From Symbiodinium sp. CCMP2592 (taxonomy: Eukaryota; Sar; Dinophyceae; Suessiales; Symbiodiniaceae): a DNA stretch of 64,000 nt. Of the stretch, positions 57,013 through 64,000 are shown piece after piece. The first letter of the stretch is position 1, and every line of letters starts with the position of its first letter. A program made the position numbers and the translations under genes. The DNA lies in the NCBI GenBank assembly GCA_905221615.1, contig CAJNDT010000136.1:1297880-1361879 (forward strand), read 5' to 3'. Under the pieces are notes generated by a model, which did not search any database, had not been told where the DNA came from, and was given only the letters and a program-made list of their open reading frames with translations.

Positions 57013-58861
57013 TATCGCGTTTGTTTCATGCCCGATTCTCATCCCCCAACTTGTTGTTTCTGGAGGTTTTGGCTGAGAATGTCATCCACCGGACTACAAG
57101 AAATGCAGTGTTGGTGTGCAGTCCAGAAGATGCGGTTCAAGCCAGTGCGAACCGCGACGCAACAATGAGGGTTGCCGGTGCTTGGCATGTGCGAGGAAGA
57201 TACTGGAGGGCAGGTTGTGTGACTCGACATAGTTGCCGCTCATAGTGAACTCAGTAAACGTAGCTTGCGTTGAAGGTCTTCCGCATGCGGAATGTACTTC
57301 TTGTATGCTGGAAGAAGCGCCCGGAAATCCTTTGCTGTCACTTTACCCCTGTATGCCATGGGCAATGATCCAATGCAACTTGAGGATTCCACAAAACTGA
57401 TTTGCTTTAACAGTCTTTCTCAGAGGCCTAGCGGCCGAGCGGCTGTGCTTGGTCAAAAGTTTTTCTGGACGGTCAAGACAGCCGAGGACAGCACAGTACA
57501 TGTTGGTGGTGTTGAGCGGCGGGATCCTGCAGGATGAGACATTCCTGGCCATGCTCGAGGCTGACAAGTCCTCGATCCCTAGATCACATCGAGATTCCTG
57601 TTCAGATCACTGCGGTTGTGAACTACCGGGCATTCGGGCTTGGGGAGTTCTACCCTAACTTTCGTGCCAGAAGGTTGGGGGCAAATTCCTGTTCCCTTCC
57701 TCACTGAACCTCATGCCAAGGGTTCCCAAAAAGGAATCAGAAGCAGCAACCCGAAGCGCATGCGCACATCTACTTCGCGCGCCACCCACACCCCAAACCC
57801 CAAAAAAATTGCCCCTCAAGATCATGAACTCGGGTGCGAACCCAATCCGTTGAGCCAACAGGCTGTGGACACCGCTTTCACCGACCAACTGGAGATTGTG
57901 AGCGCTATTGCGGACCAGAGCTTTGAGTTCCCCTCCGCGAACTATTTCCAGGCGGCCCACAAAAGCCAACGAAGATATCGGCCAGAGAAGCAGCAGGAGT
58001 GGGAGGAGGAGAAAGAGCAGAAGTAGCAGTCGTCGTAGTAATTTAGTAGTAGTGGTTGTGGTGTCGTTGCCGCCGGGATCCAACATGCCCACATGTATTT
58101 ACAAGATTGGCACGTGTAGAAGTGATGGTGACGATGATTGGGGCTGAGTGGCTTGATCGCAGCTGACCGGGCCAAGTGGTGAGGATCGGAGTTTCGAATT
58201 GTGCCAGCAGCTGGCGAAACTGGGAGAGAGAGAGAGAGAGAGAGAGTCGGGGATTCATCCTTGTGATGATTATCCGGGTTGTTGCTCGGCGATTGATTGG
58301 ACAGTGCGGTCGAAGGGGAAGCTGCTTCCTGCATAGCCCCCCACAGAACCACAAAGCAGTGGCAAGCGCAGCGACAAAGAGAGATGGAACTGGACATGGC
58401 GATGACGGTTATGAAGAAGCAGATATGATTCCCCAACACCCGCGAGCCCCTTTCTCATCTTGGGTACACCTGCCCGCCGCCCCTCCAGCTGGAGCTCGGG
58501 TCGCAAGAAACAGATAACAACCCCGTCCAGTAGTTCGGGTATGGAGTTGAGCTGTGTTTTTTCTTTAGTCGGCATCGTGCCCAGACTTCGAGAGCTTGGG
58601 TGTCGCTCAACCCTGGAGCTTGGCTTTGGGGCGCAGGGCATGCTGCTCTACGGCTTACTGGTTTCAATCCTCTAAGGGCCTGCATAATAGAAGGGTCGTA
58701 CGGGTCCCTCTCTTCAAGGATACTGCTCAGGGAGTCTAGTGCCTCACTTCTTAGTGTGAGGTATCTTGAATTGCGGAAAGTCGACGTCCCCTTTGCTTTT
58801 CCAGGCGCTCGTGGACAAGGGCTCGAAGAACCTGGAGCAGTCAGCCTCCTCCCCAGCTTAA
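39050..58861 (+). CDS. Giant receptor: GCC2/GCC3-like ectodomain, multipass core, tandem TIR-like tail
   Basis: More than twenty short + strand exons build one coherent protein. Order: extracellular exons (about 39.05-43.8 kb) with CKPCEKGFF and [10 protein letters not shown]-type ephrin-receptor-like motifs; a final Cys module ([41 protein letters not shown]); a first membrane helix at 45.28 kb; then helices and the [11 protein letters not shown] loop (47.1-48.5 kb), further helices (50.2-51.5 kb), and a cytoplasmic tail with two TIR-like domains (52.07-54.29 and 56.45-57.95 kb). The likely role is signal sensing at a membrane. The architecture matches a dinoflagellate family as I remember it, with no assigned function. 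Many adjoining exons match in phase; several gaps (41.7-43.7, 45.6-47.1, 48.5-50.2, 54.3-56.4 kb) certainly hide more exons. Start codon not found; the stop at 58859-58861 is tentative. Confidence 0.7.
40004..40234 (+). CDS. Receptor ectodomain exon
   Basis: 77 codons after [67 protein letters not shown]. This is a folded-domain-like segment with two cysteines. The next exon is unclear: the nearest acceptor would give a 23-nt intron, which I do not trust, and the frame also stays open to 40357. Confidence 0.55.
40530..40592. repeat. TA/CA microsatellite
   Basis: Long TA runs with ACACAC interruptions inside a receptor intron. Confidence 0.9.
40694..40751 (+). CDS. Receptor exon: ephrin-receptor-like Cys motif
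   Basis: TTGAG|GAG acceptor, then [20 protein letters not shown]-x-P-C-x-x-G-F is the core of GCC2/GCC3-type repeats. The donor GAAA|GTTTTC (phase 1) is one option. Confidence 0.5.
40868..40925 (+). CDS. Receptor exon: APPGTFQ motif
   Basis: CTCAG|G acceptor, then [19 protein letters not shown], 19 codons, ending at AAG|GTGAAG in phase 0. It matches the (C)PxGTFQ half of a GCC2/GCC3 repeat. Confidence 0.55.
41540..41645 (+). CDS. Receptor exon: [13 protein letters not shown] motif
   Basis: CGAG|G acceptor, then 35 codons: [20 protein letters not shown] and [15 protein letters not shown], ending at a GC donor (GAG|GCAGGG). This is another C-x-x-G-F-T...GAT...C module of the ectodomain. Confidence 0.6.
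43749..43801 (+). CDS. Receptor exon: Cys-rich
   Basis: CTTAG|GT acceptor, then [17 protein letters not shown], 17 codons with six cysteines, ending at a GC donor (GAG|GCC) in phase 0. Confidence 0.45.
44406..44439 (+). CDS. Receptor exon: GYW...DDPLSV
   Basis: CACAG|GC completes a codon, then [10 protein letters not shown] plus GT. With the donor at 44440 it joins 44705 to give [15 protein letters not shown], the usual form of this segment in the family as I remember it. Phase 2 matches on both sides. Confidence 0.65.
44705..44774 (+). CDS. Receptor exon: [15 protein letters not shown]
   Basis: CCAAG|G acceptor, then [20 protein letters not shown] and GRR, ending in phase 0 at CGG|GTGCAC. 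CxGGxPGxxCAxGR precedes the last extracellular Cys module. Confidence 0.7.
45106..45202 (+). CDS. Receptor exon: last extracellular Cys module
   Basis: CTGAG|GAT acceptor in phase 0, then [20 protein letters not shown] and [12 protein letters not shown]. Two donors overlap: GAC|GTGAGT at 45199, and A|GTTTGT at 45203, which alone gives phase 1 and an open reading into the next exon, so 45202 is preferred. Confidence 0.7.
45280..45353 (+). CDS. Receptor exon: first membrane helix
   Basis: TCTCAG|GC joins in phase to give [12 protein letters not shown] and the helix [16 protein letters not shown] donor after GCT (45354) leaves phase 0. The open frame continues a little (VSIRMHPGC), so the end is not certain. 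Confidence 0.6.
45563..45607 (+). CDS. Receptor exon: membrane helix
   Basis: After [20 protein letters not shown], matching the phase-0 end of the previous exon. The enclosing frame stays open to 45847 with protein-like character ([20 protein letters not shown]), so the true 3' boundary could be later. Confidence 0.45.
46722..46762. repeat. GA microsatellite
   Basis: About twenty GA dinucleotides within a receptor intron. Confidence 0.95.
47128..47222 (+). CDS. Receptor exon: membrane-proximal helix
   Basis: TCTCAG|AC acceptor, then [20 protein letters not shown] and [11 protein letters not shown], ending at a GC donor (ATG|GCACCT) in phase 0. The [18 protein letters not shown] pattern is typical of the helix pair in this receptor family. 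Confidence 0.6.
47604..48045 (+). CDS. Receptor exon(s): membrane helices
   Basis: One frame is open throughout: [20 protein letters not shown], a hydrophilic loop ([20 protein letters not shown]), then [20 protein letters not shown] and [18 protein letters not shown] possible 33-nt intron (47900-47932, GT..CAG) is in frame either way. The second half is the firmer part. The start before 47604 and the donor near 48046 are unresolved. Confidence 0.5.
48134..48266 (+). CDS. Receptor exon: helix and [11 protein letters not shown] loop
   Basis: [20 protein letters not shown] forms a helix followed by [20 protein letters not shown] and VCWT. The Cys-x(n)-NPNGTxSM-x(n)-VCW loop is a signature of this family. 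The acceptor could be 48119 instead, adding LKQHR. The GC donor TGGACA|GCGTCT matches the next exon in phase 0. Confidence 0.7.
48376..48456 (+). CDS. Receptor exon: membrane helix
   Basis: CCCAG|GAT in phase 0, then [20 protein letters not shown] and FLAYIMQ, 27 codons, ending at CAG|GTCGGG. It joins directly to VCWT of the previous exon. Confidence 0.7.
50200..50309 (+). CDS. Receptor exon: membrane helices
   Basis: GCTCAG|GT, then [20 protein letters not shown] and [16 protein letters not shown], 36 codons, ending at a GC donor (TTT|GCAGAA) in phase 0. Confidence 0.65.
50649..50747 (+). CDS. Receptor exon: membrane helix
   Basis: ACTGAG|GTG in phase 0, then [20 protein letters not shown] and [13 protein letters not shown]. 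The KPWxxxLANLxD pattern precedes the last helices in this family. A GC (50748) or GA (50745) donor fits. Confidence 0.65.
51301..51375. repeat. CATA/TA microsatellite
   Basis: TACATACATA grading into TA runs inside a receptor intron. Confidence 0.9.
51437..51534 (+). CDS. Receptor exon: last membrane helix
   Basis: GGCCAG|G, then [20 protein letters not shown] and [15 protein letters not shown] donor at 51535 leaves phase 1. At least one more exon should lie between this and 52070 because the phases differ. Confidence 0.55.
52070..52140 (+). CDS. Receptor exon: start of TIR-like domain 1
   Basis: TCAAAG|T, then [20 protein letters not shown] and HKA, ending at GCAG|GTTGGG in phase 1. [10 protein letters not shown] corresponds to the first beta strand and box 1 (YDxFlSh) of TIR domains. 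Confidence 0.7.
53066..53096 (+). CDS. Receptor exon: TIR-like helix A
   Basis: CTTAAG|CT completes Ala and reads RARIKSLLK plus CT, giving [15 protein letters not shown] across the junction. Donor CT|GTGCTT, phase 2, matches the next exon. Confidence 0.6.
53509..53542 (+). CDS. Receptor exon: KVFLDS strand
   Basis: GTCAG|G, then [11 protein letters not shown], 11 codons. The following bases are GAGCCT, so the donor would be GA, a rare non-canonical type reported in dinoflagellates. With it, the domain reads KVFLDSDELEGL, the expected box 2 region. Confidence 0.55.
53779..53796 (+). CDS. Receptor micro-exon, 18 nt (DELEGL)
   Basis: CCAAG|GATGAACTTGAGGGATTG|GCAGAA: six codons in phase 0 with an AG|G acceptor and a GC donor. 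Without it VFLDS would join DIGDIV and the loop would be about six residues shorter than I expect for this domain family. Confidence 0.45.
53929..54057 (+). CDS. Receptor exon: TIR-like core with SRPWCAVE
   Basis: CGAAG|GAC, then 43 codons: [34 protein letters not shown] and NNKIDIVM, ending at ATG|GTGCCT in phase 0. [10 protein letters not shown] is the buried strand and S-x-P-W-C-x-x-E is TIR box 3. In NAD-cleaving TIR domains the Glu of this W(C)xxE motif is catalytic; whether it acts here is inference. Confidence 0.75.
54258..54294 (+). CDS. Receptor exon: end of TIR-like domain 1
   Basis: TTCCAG|GTA in phase 0, then [12 protein letters not shown], giving [16 protein letters not shown] across the junction. 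A GC donor at 54295 leaves phase 1. Confidence 0.5.
54295..56450. other. Receptor intronic region, exons probably missed
   Basis: The linker between the two TIR-like domains should lie here. A frame at about 55958-56030 ([20 protein letters not shown]) is the best candidate. A C-then-GGCC-rich homopolymer block sits at 55424-55475. Confidence 0.35.
56451..56534 (+). CDS. Receptor exon: start of TIR-like domain 2
   Basis: CTCCAG|GAG, then [20 protein letters not shown] and FTCQALWI, 28 codons, ending at ATA|GTGAAT in phase 0. Confidence 0.55.
56815..57010. repeat. Long TA/TATG microsatellite
   Basis: TA runs with TGTATG blocks, about 195 bp, inside a receptor intron. Confidence 0.95.
57066..57144 (+). 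CDS. Receptor exon: TIR-like domain 2
   Basis: CTGGAG|GTT in phase 0, then [20 protein letters not shown] and EDAVQA, joining FTCQALWI to VLAENVI as one amphipathic helix. Donor GCCA|GTGCGA, phase 1. Confidence 0.6.
57492..57559 (+). CDS. Receptor exon: TIR-like domain 2, LVVLSGGIL strand
   Basis: GGACAG|CA completes Thr, then [20 protein letters not shown] and LE, 22 codons, ending at a GC donor (GAG|GCTGAC) in phase 0. It is equivalent to [10 protein letters not shown]...SRPWC of domain 1 but has no WCxxE. Confidence 0.6.
57862..57951 (+). CDS. Receptor exon: TIR-like domain 2, end
   Basis: AACAG|GCT in phase 0, then [20 protein letters not shown] and [10 protein letters not shown], 30 codons, ending at a GC donor (CAG|GCGGCC). 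LEIV-x(n)-ADxSFEFPSxxxF is a characteristic end of this domain as I remember it. Confidence 0.65.
58219..58247. repeat. GA microsatellite
   Basis: A short run of GA dinucleotides. Confidence 0.9.
58805..58861 (+). CDS. Possible terminal exon of the receptor
   Basis: TTTCCAG|GCG in phase 0, then [18 protein letters not shown] and TAA at 58859-58861. Phase and acceptor fit the preceding exon; the sequence itself is too short to be diagnostic. Confidence 0.3.
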   Translation, partial: ALVDKGSKNLEQSASSPA

Positions 58862-60069
58862 GGAGAGCCCAAAGCCCCTAAACCCAATACCCATGCGAGC
58901 ATTGAAATCCTAAACCCAGTGGCTTTCACTAGAATGGGTTTTTCGTGGCAGGGGCCTTCTGTATCTGTATTATCATTGAGATTCGACAGTATCCAAGGTA
59001 TGGTCCTCTGGCAGGAAGGGGCAAAAACGGAATAGCGACAGCAACCGGTACTAAAGAATTTCAGCCCTCGTTCCAGGAGGTGTCCGATGATAACATCGGT
59101 GTTTAAGCGGGTGTGGCTCCCCTGAAAAATCGTACGGTTACAGTAAGTTTTGGCCGGCACATGGGTTCATAATGGGTTTCACATCAGCTTCGAGTGTTGA
59201 TCAAACGCTCGCCCCGATGCCTGAGGTCCGACGAGTGGTAAACATCCTGGCCCTGCCATTTAGCCCACAAGTCTCGAGCAAGGCCGGCTTGAGACATGGG
59301 AACTTCCAAGTCAGTGCTTTAGGGGTGTGGGGCTGGGCTGTGGGGTCTAGAGCCTCTGTGTTTGAGGAATTTCTTTGCGCAAGGTTTCAAGGTTGATTGC
59401 TGGGTGCTGAAGATGGCTAGCTGCTATCATTGTCGTCATGTGCTCTTGAAATCCAAGCTCGACTCGATATCTCCACCTAGGTTTGAGAGACAACTCTACT
59501 TCTCTGATCTTGCTGAACCAAGACGATGTAGTGAGCCACTCTGAGTATCGCCGGTCCCATAGTGGCCGGTGCTCTTCACATTGGCTTTTTCTCATCAACA
59601 AGCCTGGCGCTTCTACAACTTCGACTTACTACAACAACGGTGACGACAGCCAGCATGGTTCGCAATATCGCATGTGCGCCGCTGAAGCCACTTGCCTTGC
59701 AGCATGCTTGCAAGAATCAGTCAGGTGCTCAGTGCACAGGCAGATGAGCTTTGCCGGCGATTCCGCTTCAAGGATGGGCTTTGCGCGTGTCAACGTTGCG
59801 AATTTTCACGGGTCTAAACACAACCCGAACCCCCGAAGGACGCAACCTGTTAACATTTTGGGTTGGGGATTCGCGATTTCGGCTTGAGGGGTCAGGATAC
59901 GCTGTAAGCTTTGGCGGGCATTTGGTTTTGGGTTTGAACTTCGGGGCTTTGCTGAAAGAATGAGAAAACGTCAACTGCCGTGCACAAGGGTCTGGGTCAG
60001 GGGCTTTGCTGAATGTCGAGCCTTGATTTCGATCATTTCGATCCATCCTAAAGTGCTGATTGCAACCAG
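58862..60069. other. No gene confidently supported
   Basis: Open frames at 59172-59396 and 59483-59887 have some protein character (the latter RMCAAEATCLAACLQES) but no verified boundaries. Confidence 0.35.
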
Positions 60070-60138
60070 GGGCGGGCAAAAAGCGCGCACACACGCATGT
60101 GGCACATGAACCTGCTTCTCGTAGAGGTTCCGGTAGAC
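60070..60138 (+). CDS. Possible exon with ideal splice sites
   Basis: AACCAG|GGG, then GRAKSAHTRMWHMNLLLVEV and PVD, 23 codons in phase 0, ending at a consensus donor GAC|GTGAGT. No family is recognised. Confidence 0.35.
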
Positions 60139-60539
60139 GTGAGTGAAAGCATTAAGTATGTTTTCCTGAGCAACTTAACCTTCTTATAGAAAGAAGAGCT
60201 TGACAAGTTTGGAAGCCTGATTTTGAAAGCTTGATCTTGTTGGCGAGGCATCGCATCTTCGTATGTAGGGGTATGCACGAACGTCTTTGTGTGTGTGTGT
60301 ACATGTAAACGTATATGCTTCCCAACACAGTGTACTACAGGGATTCTTGTGATGTCGAGGAGGGTGCCTAAGTTTCATCCTATTTCATTCTGCGGCTGCT
60401 GTTTTCATGCTGGCCTCCGGCTGTCTTCCTTCATTTAGGACCTGTGGGGGTGGACACTGCTCCAATTCAGACCAGTCGCTCGAGTTAGAATGAGGAATTC
60501 GAGACCATTTGGAACTGAGAAGCACACCGATCGAAATTA

Positions 60540-62480
60540 CCGTGGTGAGAACCAGAGAAAGAAAACTCATCAAAAAAGGCTGGAGGATTTGACAAAGCAG
60601 AGAGATTAAATAAAAGGAACAAGCCAGTCGAAATTGCTAGAAAATTTGAAAAGCAAAAGCGAACTGCTTCAAAGTGATTGCAGCATTCTCAACAAGAGAG
60701 TTTTGGAGAAGACCACTTCAAAGACAAGTTGAGAATCAGCAAGAAACAGCTCGTAAGAGACTATTCAGGTTAAGCCCGACCAACGGGACCGTGCAAAATT
60801 TGGAAACAGGCACCAACTCTTGGAAGGAGATTCGAAACCAGTCGAAAGAAACTAGAAACCTTCGATATCGGAGCAATGATTCGAAAAAACTAGAGACTTT
60901 GAGAAAGAGAAGCCAACCAGCCGCAAAGGACCAGACAGTTTCAAAGACGGAAGAATCCACTCGAGAATGTTTTGGGAGGTTGGTTGACAATGAGCACAAC
61001 TTGAGGAGAAATGCACCTGAAAAGAATTAGAAGTTTAAAGACTGCAGAAACTGTGTGAGACTTTGACAATGAGTGAAGTTAGAGCAAGGCGGAAAGCCGG
61101 TCGAAAGAGATTCGGAGAAGGCGCAAACCGCTCGAGAAGAGATTGGAAAATCCGAGCGCTTGAAAGACGCCAGAAAGTCTGGCAAAGAAGAGGAAACCCT
61201 GCCGAAAGGGATTACAACATTGATAACATCATGAGCGGGCTGCTTGAAAGATACCAGAGAATCTTGTCAAGATAAGGTTTTCAGGAGCAGGAACGAGCTG
61301 GTCGAAGGCTATTACAACATTGTATCGAAAGGGGAGTGAACCAAGCAAGTAGAAAGTTTCTAGGGAATGTGCAAAACGTTCGAATGTGATGCAAAACCAC
61401 CGAAGGTAGGAAAGCAAGCAAGCAGCTTGAAAGAGATTTTGGGATTTGGAAAAGCAGTGATAATATCGAGGTAGTGGAGCAATCTGATCCAAAGTTCCAG
61501 AATCACAATCGAAGCCGCTCGAAATAGAGGAGCATATCAATGGAAAATTCAGAGAAAAAATGGCCAGTCAAAGATTGGAAAGACTCCAAGTGCTTGAAAG
61601 AGACTGGAGAACTAAGTGCTTGAAATAGACTAGAGAACTTCACGAAAAGGAGCAGTTTGGAAAGAGGAGCAAACGAGTAGACACTTGAGAGATATGCAAA
61701 CCAGTCGAAACCGAGTAGAAGATGTTCATCAAAACGAGAAAGAAGCCAACCGTTTAAAGATATTTGGCAGTTTGACAGAAAGGAACAGGTTGAGCAAGCC
61801 AGTCGCATGCGATTAGAAGTTTGTGAAACAGAACCAACCGGCCGAAAGAGACGCAAGAGCCTAACAAAGAGGAAAATGTAGCAAGAAGGATCAAACCAAT
61901 CGAAAACATCACACAATCGCAAACACAGGAGCAAGCGTTCGAAAAGGAGTTAAAAATAGTAGAAAGTTGTGAACATCCAGTTGATAAGGGTCTCAACAAC
62001 TTCGGAAAAGACGCGAACCGCCCGAGTGGGATGTTGAACTAACCAGTCGAAAGCGGGTGGATAAGTTGAGACACAGGGGCGAACCGCTCAAAGCAGCTTA
62101 GAGAACTAGAAGCAAACTTGCTCGCAGGATTCGGTTTGTTTTTCAAGAGCCCAAACAGTTTGAACATGGATAGAAGCTCAGAAAGTTGTTTGCTATGGGA
62201 GTATAACGTTTGAGAAACCGGAGCAAACATTCCGAAGGGATTAGAGAACTTGACAGACAAGAGAATACGAGAAACAGCAGCAAAGCAGACGAAATTGAAG
62301 AATCCGACATAAAGAAGAGAATATGAGAAAGAGAACTTGTTCGAAGCCGATTAGAGAACATGACAAACATTGAGCAATCTCAGCAAACGGTACTTGATAT
62401 TGTACACGAAAACAAGCAAGCCGCTCGAAGGAAACCCAGGAACTTGACACGAACAGAGTTGGAGAAAAGATGAGCTATCG
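60540..62480. repeat. Purine-rich degenerate tandem repeat field
   Basis: A motif close to CAG/CGC-TCGAAAGAGA, followed by a short variable purine stretch (often TTAGAGAACTTG or AGGAGCAAAC), recurs about every 25-50 bp, for example near 60841, 61100, 61131, 61160, 61202, 61242, 61292, 61425, 61595, 61855 and 62050. Both strands have open frames only because the units are purine-biased. I could not define a fixed period by eye. Confidence 0.6.
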
Positions 62481-63619
62481 GCTTGAAACAGACGAGATTG
62501 CTTTGTTCTGTAAACGGACACAGCGCTCGGCAGAGGCCAGCGGTTTCTGTCTCCCTTCGTCCCCTCATTTGGCACCGCCGGAGTGTGTTCCCCCCAGCAC
62601 TTCACTATGTTGCTTACTTCAGCATTTTACTGTAGGGGTTCAGCTGCAAAATTCCCTAAACAATGAGGTGTCGGGCTTCTTGTTACTATGAATGATGTGT
62701 TTCGCGCTGCGCGTGGGTGGCCATTGCCAGTGTATTCGATGCTTGTCTCCTGCGATTCTTGTAAGAGCGACATATTAACGTAGACATAGTGCAGATGCAG
62801 ATGCAGACCGTTGATTTGAATTTGCGGCCTTGTTCGCTGGCCGTAATGCAATGACTCATCCTGCTTGAGAGGACGAATCCGTCAGAAGAACCAGCCTACT
62901 TCAACATCCTGTGGTCCCGCATGTGCGTCAAGACGCGCACGCGGCGGAGAAGAAAGAGGAGGCCGAGCTTTCCGTATGTGCAAGAAGCGTGGAGCCAGTC
63001 GGTTTACGGATCTAAGCGTTGCTGCAGGGGGGGGTCATTCCGACGAAATCCGTTCGTTGTGCTGCACCGAGCTCTTAAACAGAAAGTCTCCAAAGCCTTG
63101 GCCCCAAACACCAAGAACCGGCCACGAATCCCAAGAAGATTTGATGCTTTGTGAGCTTCAGAAGCTTCGGGCCCGAACATGATGGCTTTAGTCGCCGTCG
63201 CCAAGGCTCGCGATGCGACTCTGGGGTCGCTCAAGGGCTAAGAATCGCGACCGGGAATCCTGATGAAGCCTGTGCATCAGCCAGGCTCCAGAGGTTCCAG
63301 CGACCACACTGATGCTCAGCTGCACTTCGCCATGCTTGAAACTTCCGCACTTCAGCCAAGTCTTCCAGCCCGAACGGATGCGATTGCAGTGTTTTTGCAC
63401 TCAATTTCTTGTATATTCGATAGTTTGGGTCTTGCAGTGTTTAGAACCGTCTGGTGCTGAACCTTAATTTTGGGCAAGCTGCTTTGGATCGTTGTTTTTC
63501 GATGCACTGCAGGTTTCATGAAAGCAGCATGCCGCCACTGTAAAGGGGAATTGCTATAGCGCCACAGTTTCATCAAGAACCGAACAGGGCAGGACGACTG
63601 AAGAACTCATCCGAGGAAG
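62481..63619. other. No gene confidently supported
   Basis: A frame at about 62885-63030 (EPAYFNILWSRMCVK, then a very basic run) and a short frame MMALVAVAKARDATLGSLK at 63179-63235 may be exons of the gene that continues at 63620, but boundaries are not visible. Confidence 0.3.
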
Positions 63620-63835
63620 GACGCCTACGGCATTGTCGTGTCAGACCATGTTTTGACGATGGACATGTGAGCTTCTTTGCACATGAATGACCTTGTTGCA
63701 TAGTTTGCACACAAACCAAGAAAAATTTGCCTGCAACATAGTACACCTACGGTTGGGGCTTCCACCATCACGGTCCTGTGTGCCACCGTGGATGAGAGCG
63801 GGCTTCTCCTAATGGACAGGCCTGATGACTTTTAA
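63620..63835 (+). CDS. Two phase-matched exons of an unassigned gene (5' partial)
   Basis: 63620-63666 follows GGAAG and reads DAYGIVVSDHVLTMD plus AT before a GTGAGC donor. 63742-63835 follows CATAG and completes Ile, then TPTVGASTITVLCATVDESG and LLLMDRPDDF with TAA at 63833-63835. The 75-nt intron and the phase-2 match support the join. The product is a soluble alpha/beta-like segment with no recognised family. The stop may be real or may be bypassed by a GC donor near 63818. Confidence 0.45.
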
Positions 63836-64000
63836 AGTTTTCTGCCGAGCCGTCGTGTGGCTGTCTGTAGGATAGAAAACATCGCCGCTTTCGGCTGTCC
63901 TTTGACGTGCACGTACTGGGTCATCTGCGCTAACCTGCTAGAAGGATCACGGATCTCCGTAAGTCGTCCGCAAGTATGGCAACATAGCATAATCTTGGCA

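Noticed and set aside
56706-57042. Ile/Tyr repeat open frames on both strands
   Set aside because: They translate the TA/TATG microsatellite.
60674-61275. Open frames of 118 and 70 codons, Arg/Glu/Lys-rich
   Set aside because: They follow from the purine-rich repeated motif, which continues unchanged outside the frames and supports both strands equally.
1-64000. Search by eye for a relict dinoflagellate spliced-leader sequence upstream of exons
   Set aside because: No convincing CCATTTTGGCTCAAG-like remnant was found, so there is no evidence that any gene here is a retrocopy of a trans-spliced mRNA.
1-64000. CRISPR arrays, bacterial promoters, operons
   Set aside because: Repeats here are microsatellites, telomere-like tracts or inverted-repeat elements; the exon structure is eukaryotic.

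Overview
The window looks like nuclear DNA of a dinoflagellate, most likely a Symbiodiniaceae-type or related core dinoflagellate. Evidence: (i) many short exons whose phases match only if GC (and once GA) 5' splice sites are allowed beside GT, with acceptors usually of the form AG|G; (ii) every exon I can support lies on the + strand, as expected of unidirectional dinoflagellate gene blocks; (iii) interstitial TTTAGGG/CCCTAAA tracts and long degenerate derivatives of them; (iv) recurring short inverted-repeat elements; (v) protein families (ankyrin repeats, Cys-rich secreted proteins, multipass proteins, a receptor with an FLCHHK-type cytoplasmic domain) that I associate with these genomes. 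I had no database, so family statements rest on motif recognition, and exon joins rest on splice signals, phase and protein sense.

Layout. 1-126: end of an ankyrin-repeat gene. 3.8-6.5 kb: five phase-matched exons of a multipass membrane protein. 8.2-9.7 kb: a complete four-exon gene for a secreted or surface-anchored Cys-rich protein of 422 aa. 11.4-19 kb: scattered exons of unassigned, partly Cys-rich proteins among inverted-repeat elements and a telomere-like array. 22.3-24.1 kb: unassigned exons, one with a C-terminal membrane helix. 25.5-27.5 kb: three phase-0 exons that could form one gene. 27.5-39 kb: largely unassigned, GC-rich in places, with a decayed non-LTR reverse transcriptase at 31.5-32.4 kb. 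39-58 kb: one very large gene, the main finding, for a receptor-like protein with a GCC2/GCC3 (ephrin-receptor-like) Cys-rich ectodomain, a many-pass membrane region and a cytoplasmic tail with two TIR-like domains. 60.5-62.5 kb: a purine-rich degenerate repeat field. 63.6-63.84 kb: two phase-matched exons of a last gene.

How it fits together. The receptor reads like a surface sensor: extracellular Cys-rich modules, membrane core, then a TIR-like module that keeps the S-x-x-W-C-x-x-E motif holding the catalytic Glu of NAD-cleaving TIR domains, followed by a second TIR-like module without that motif. Most remaining sequence is intron or intergenic DNA made of decayed telomere-like repeats, microsatellites and small inverted-repeat elements, some of them directly beside splice sites.
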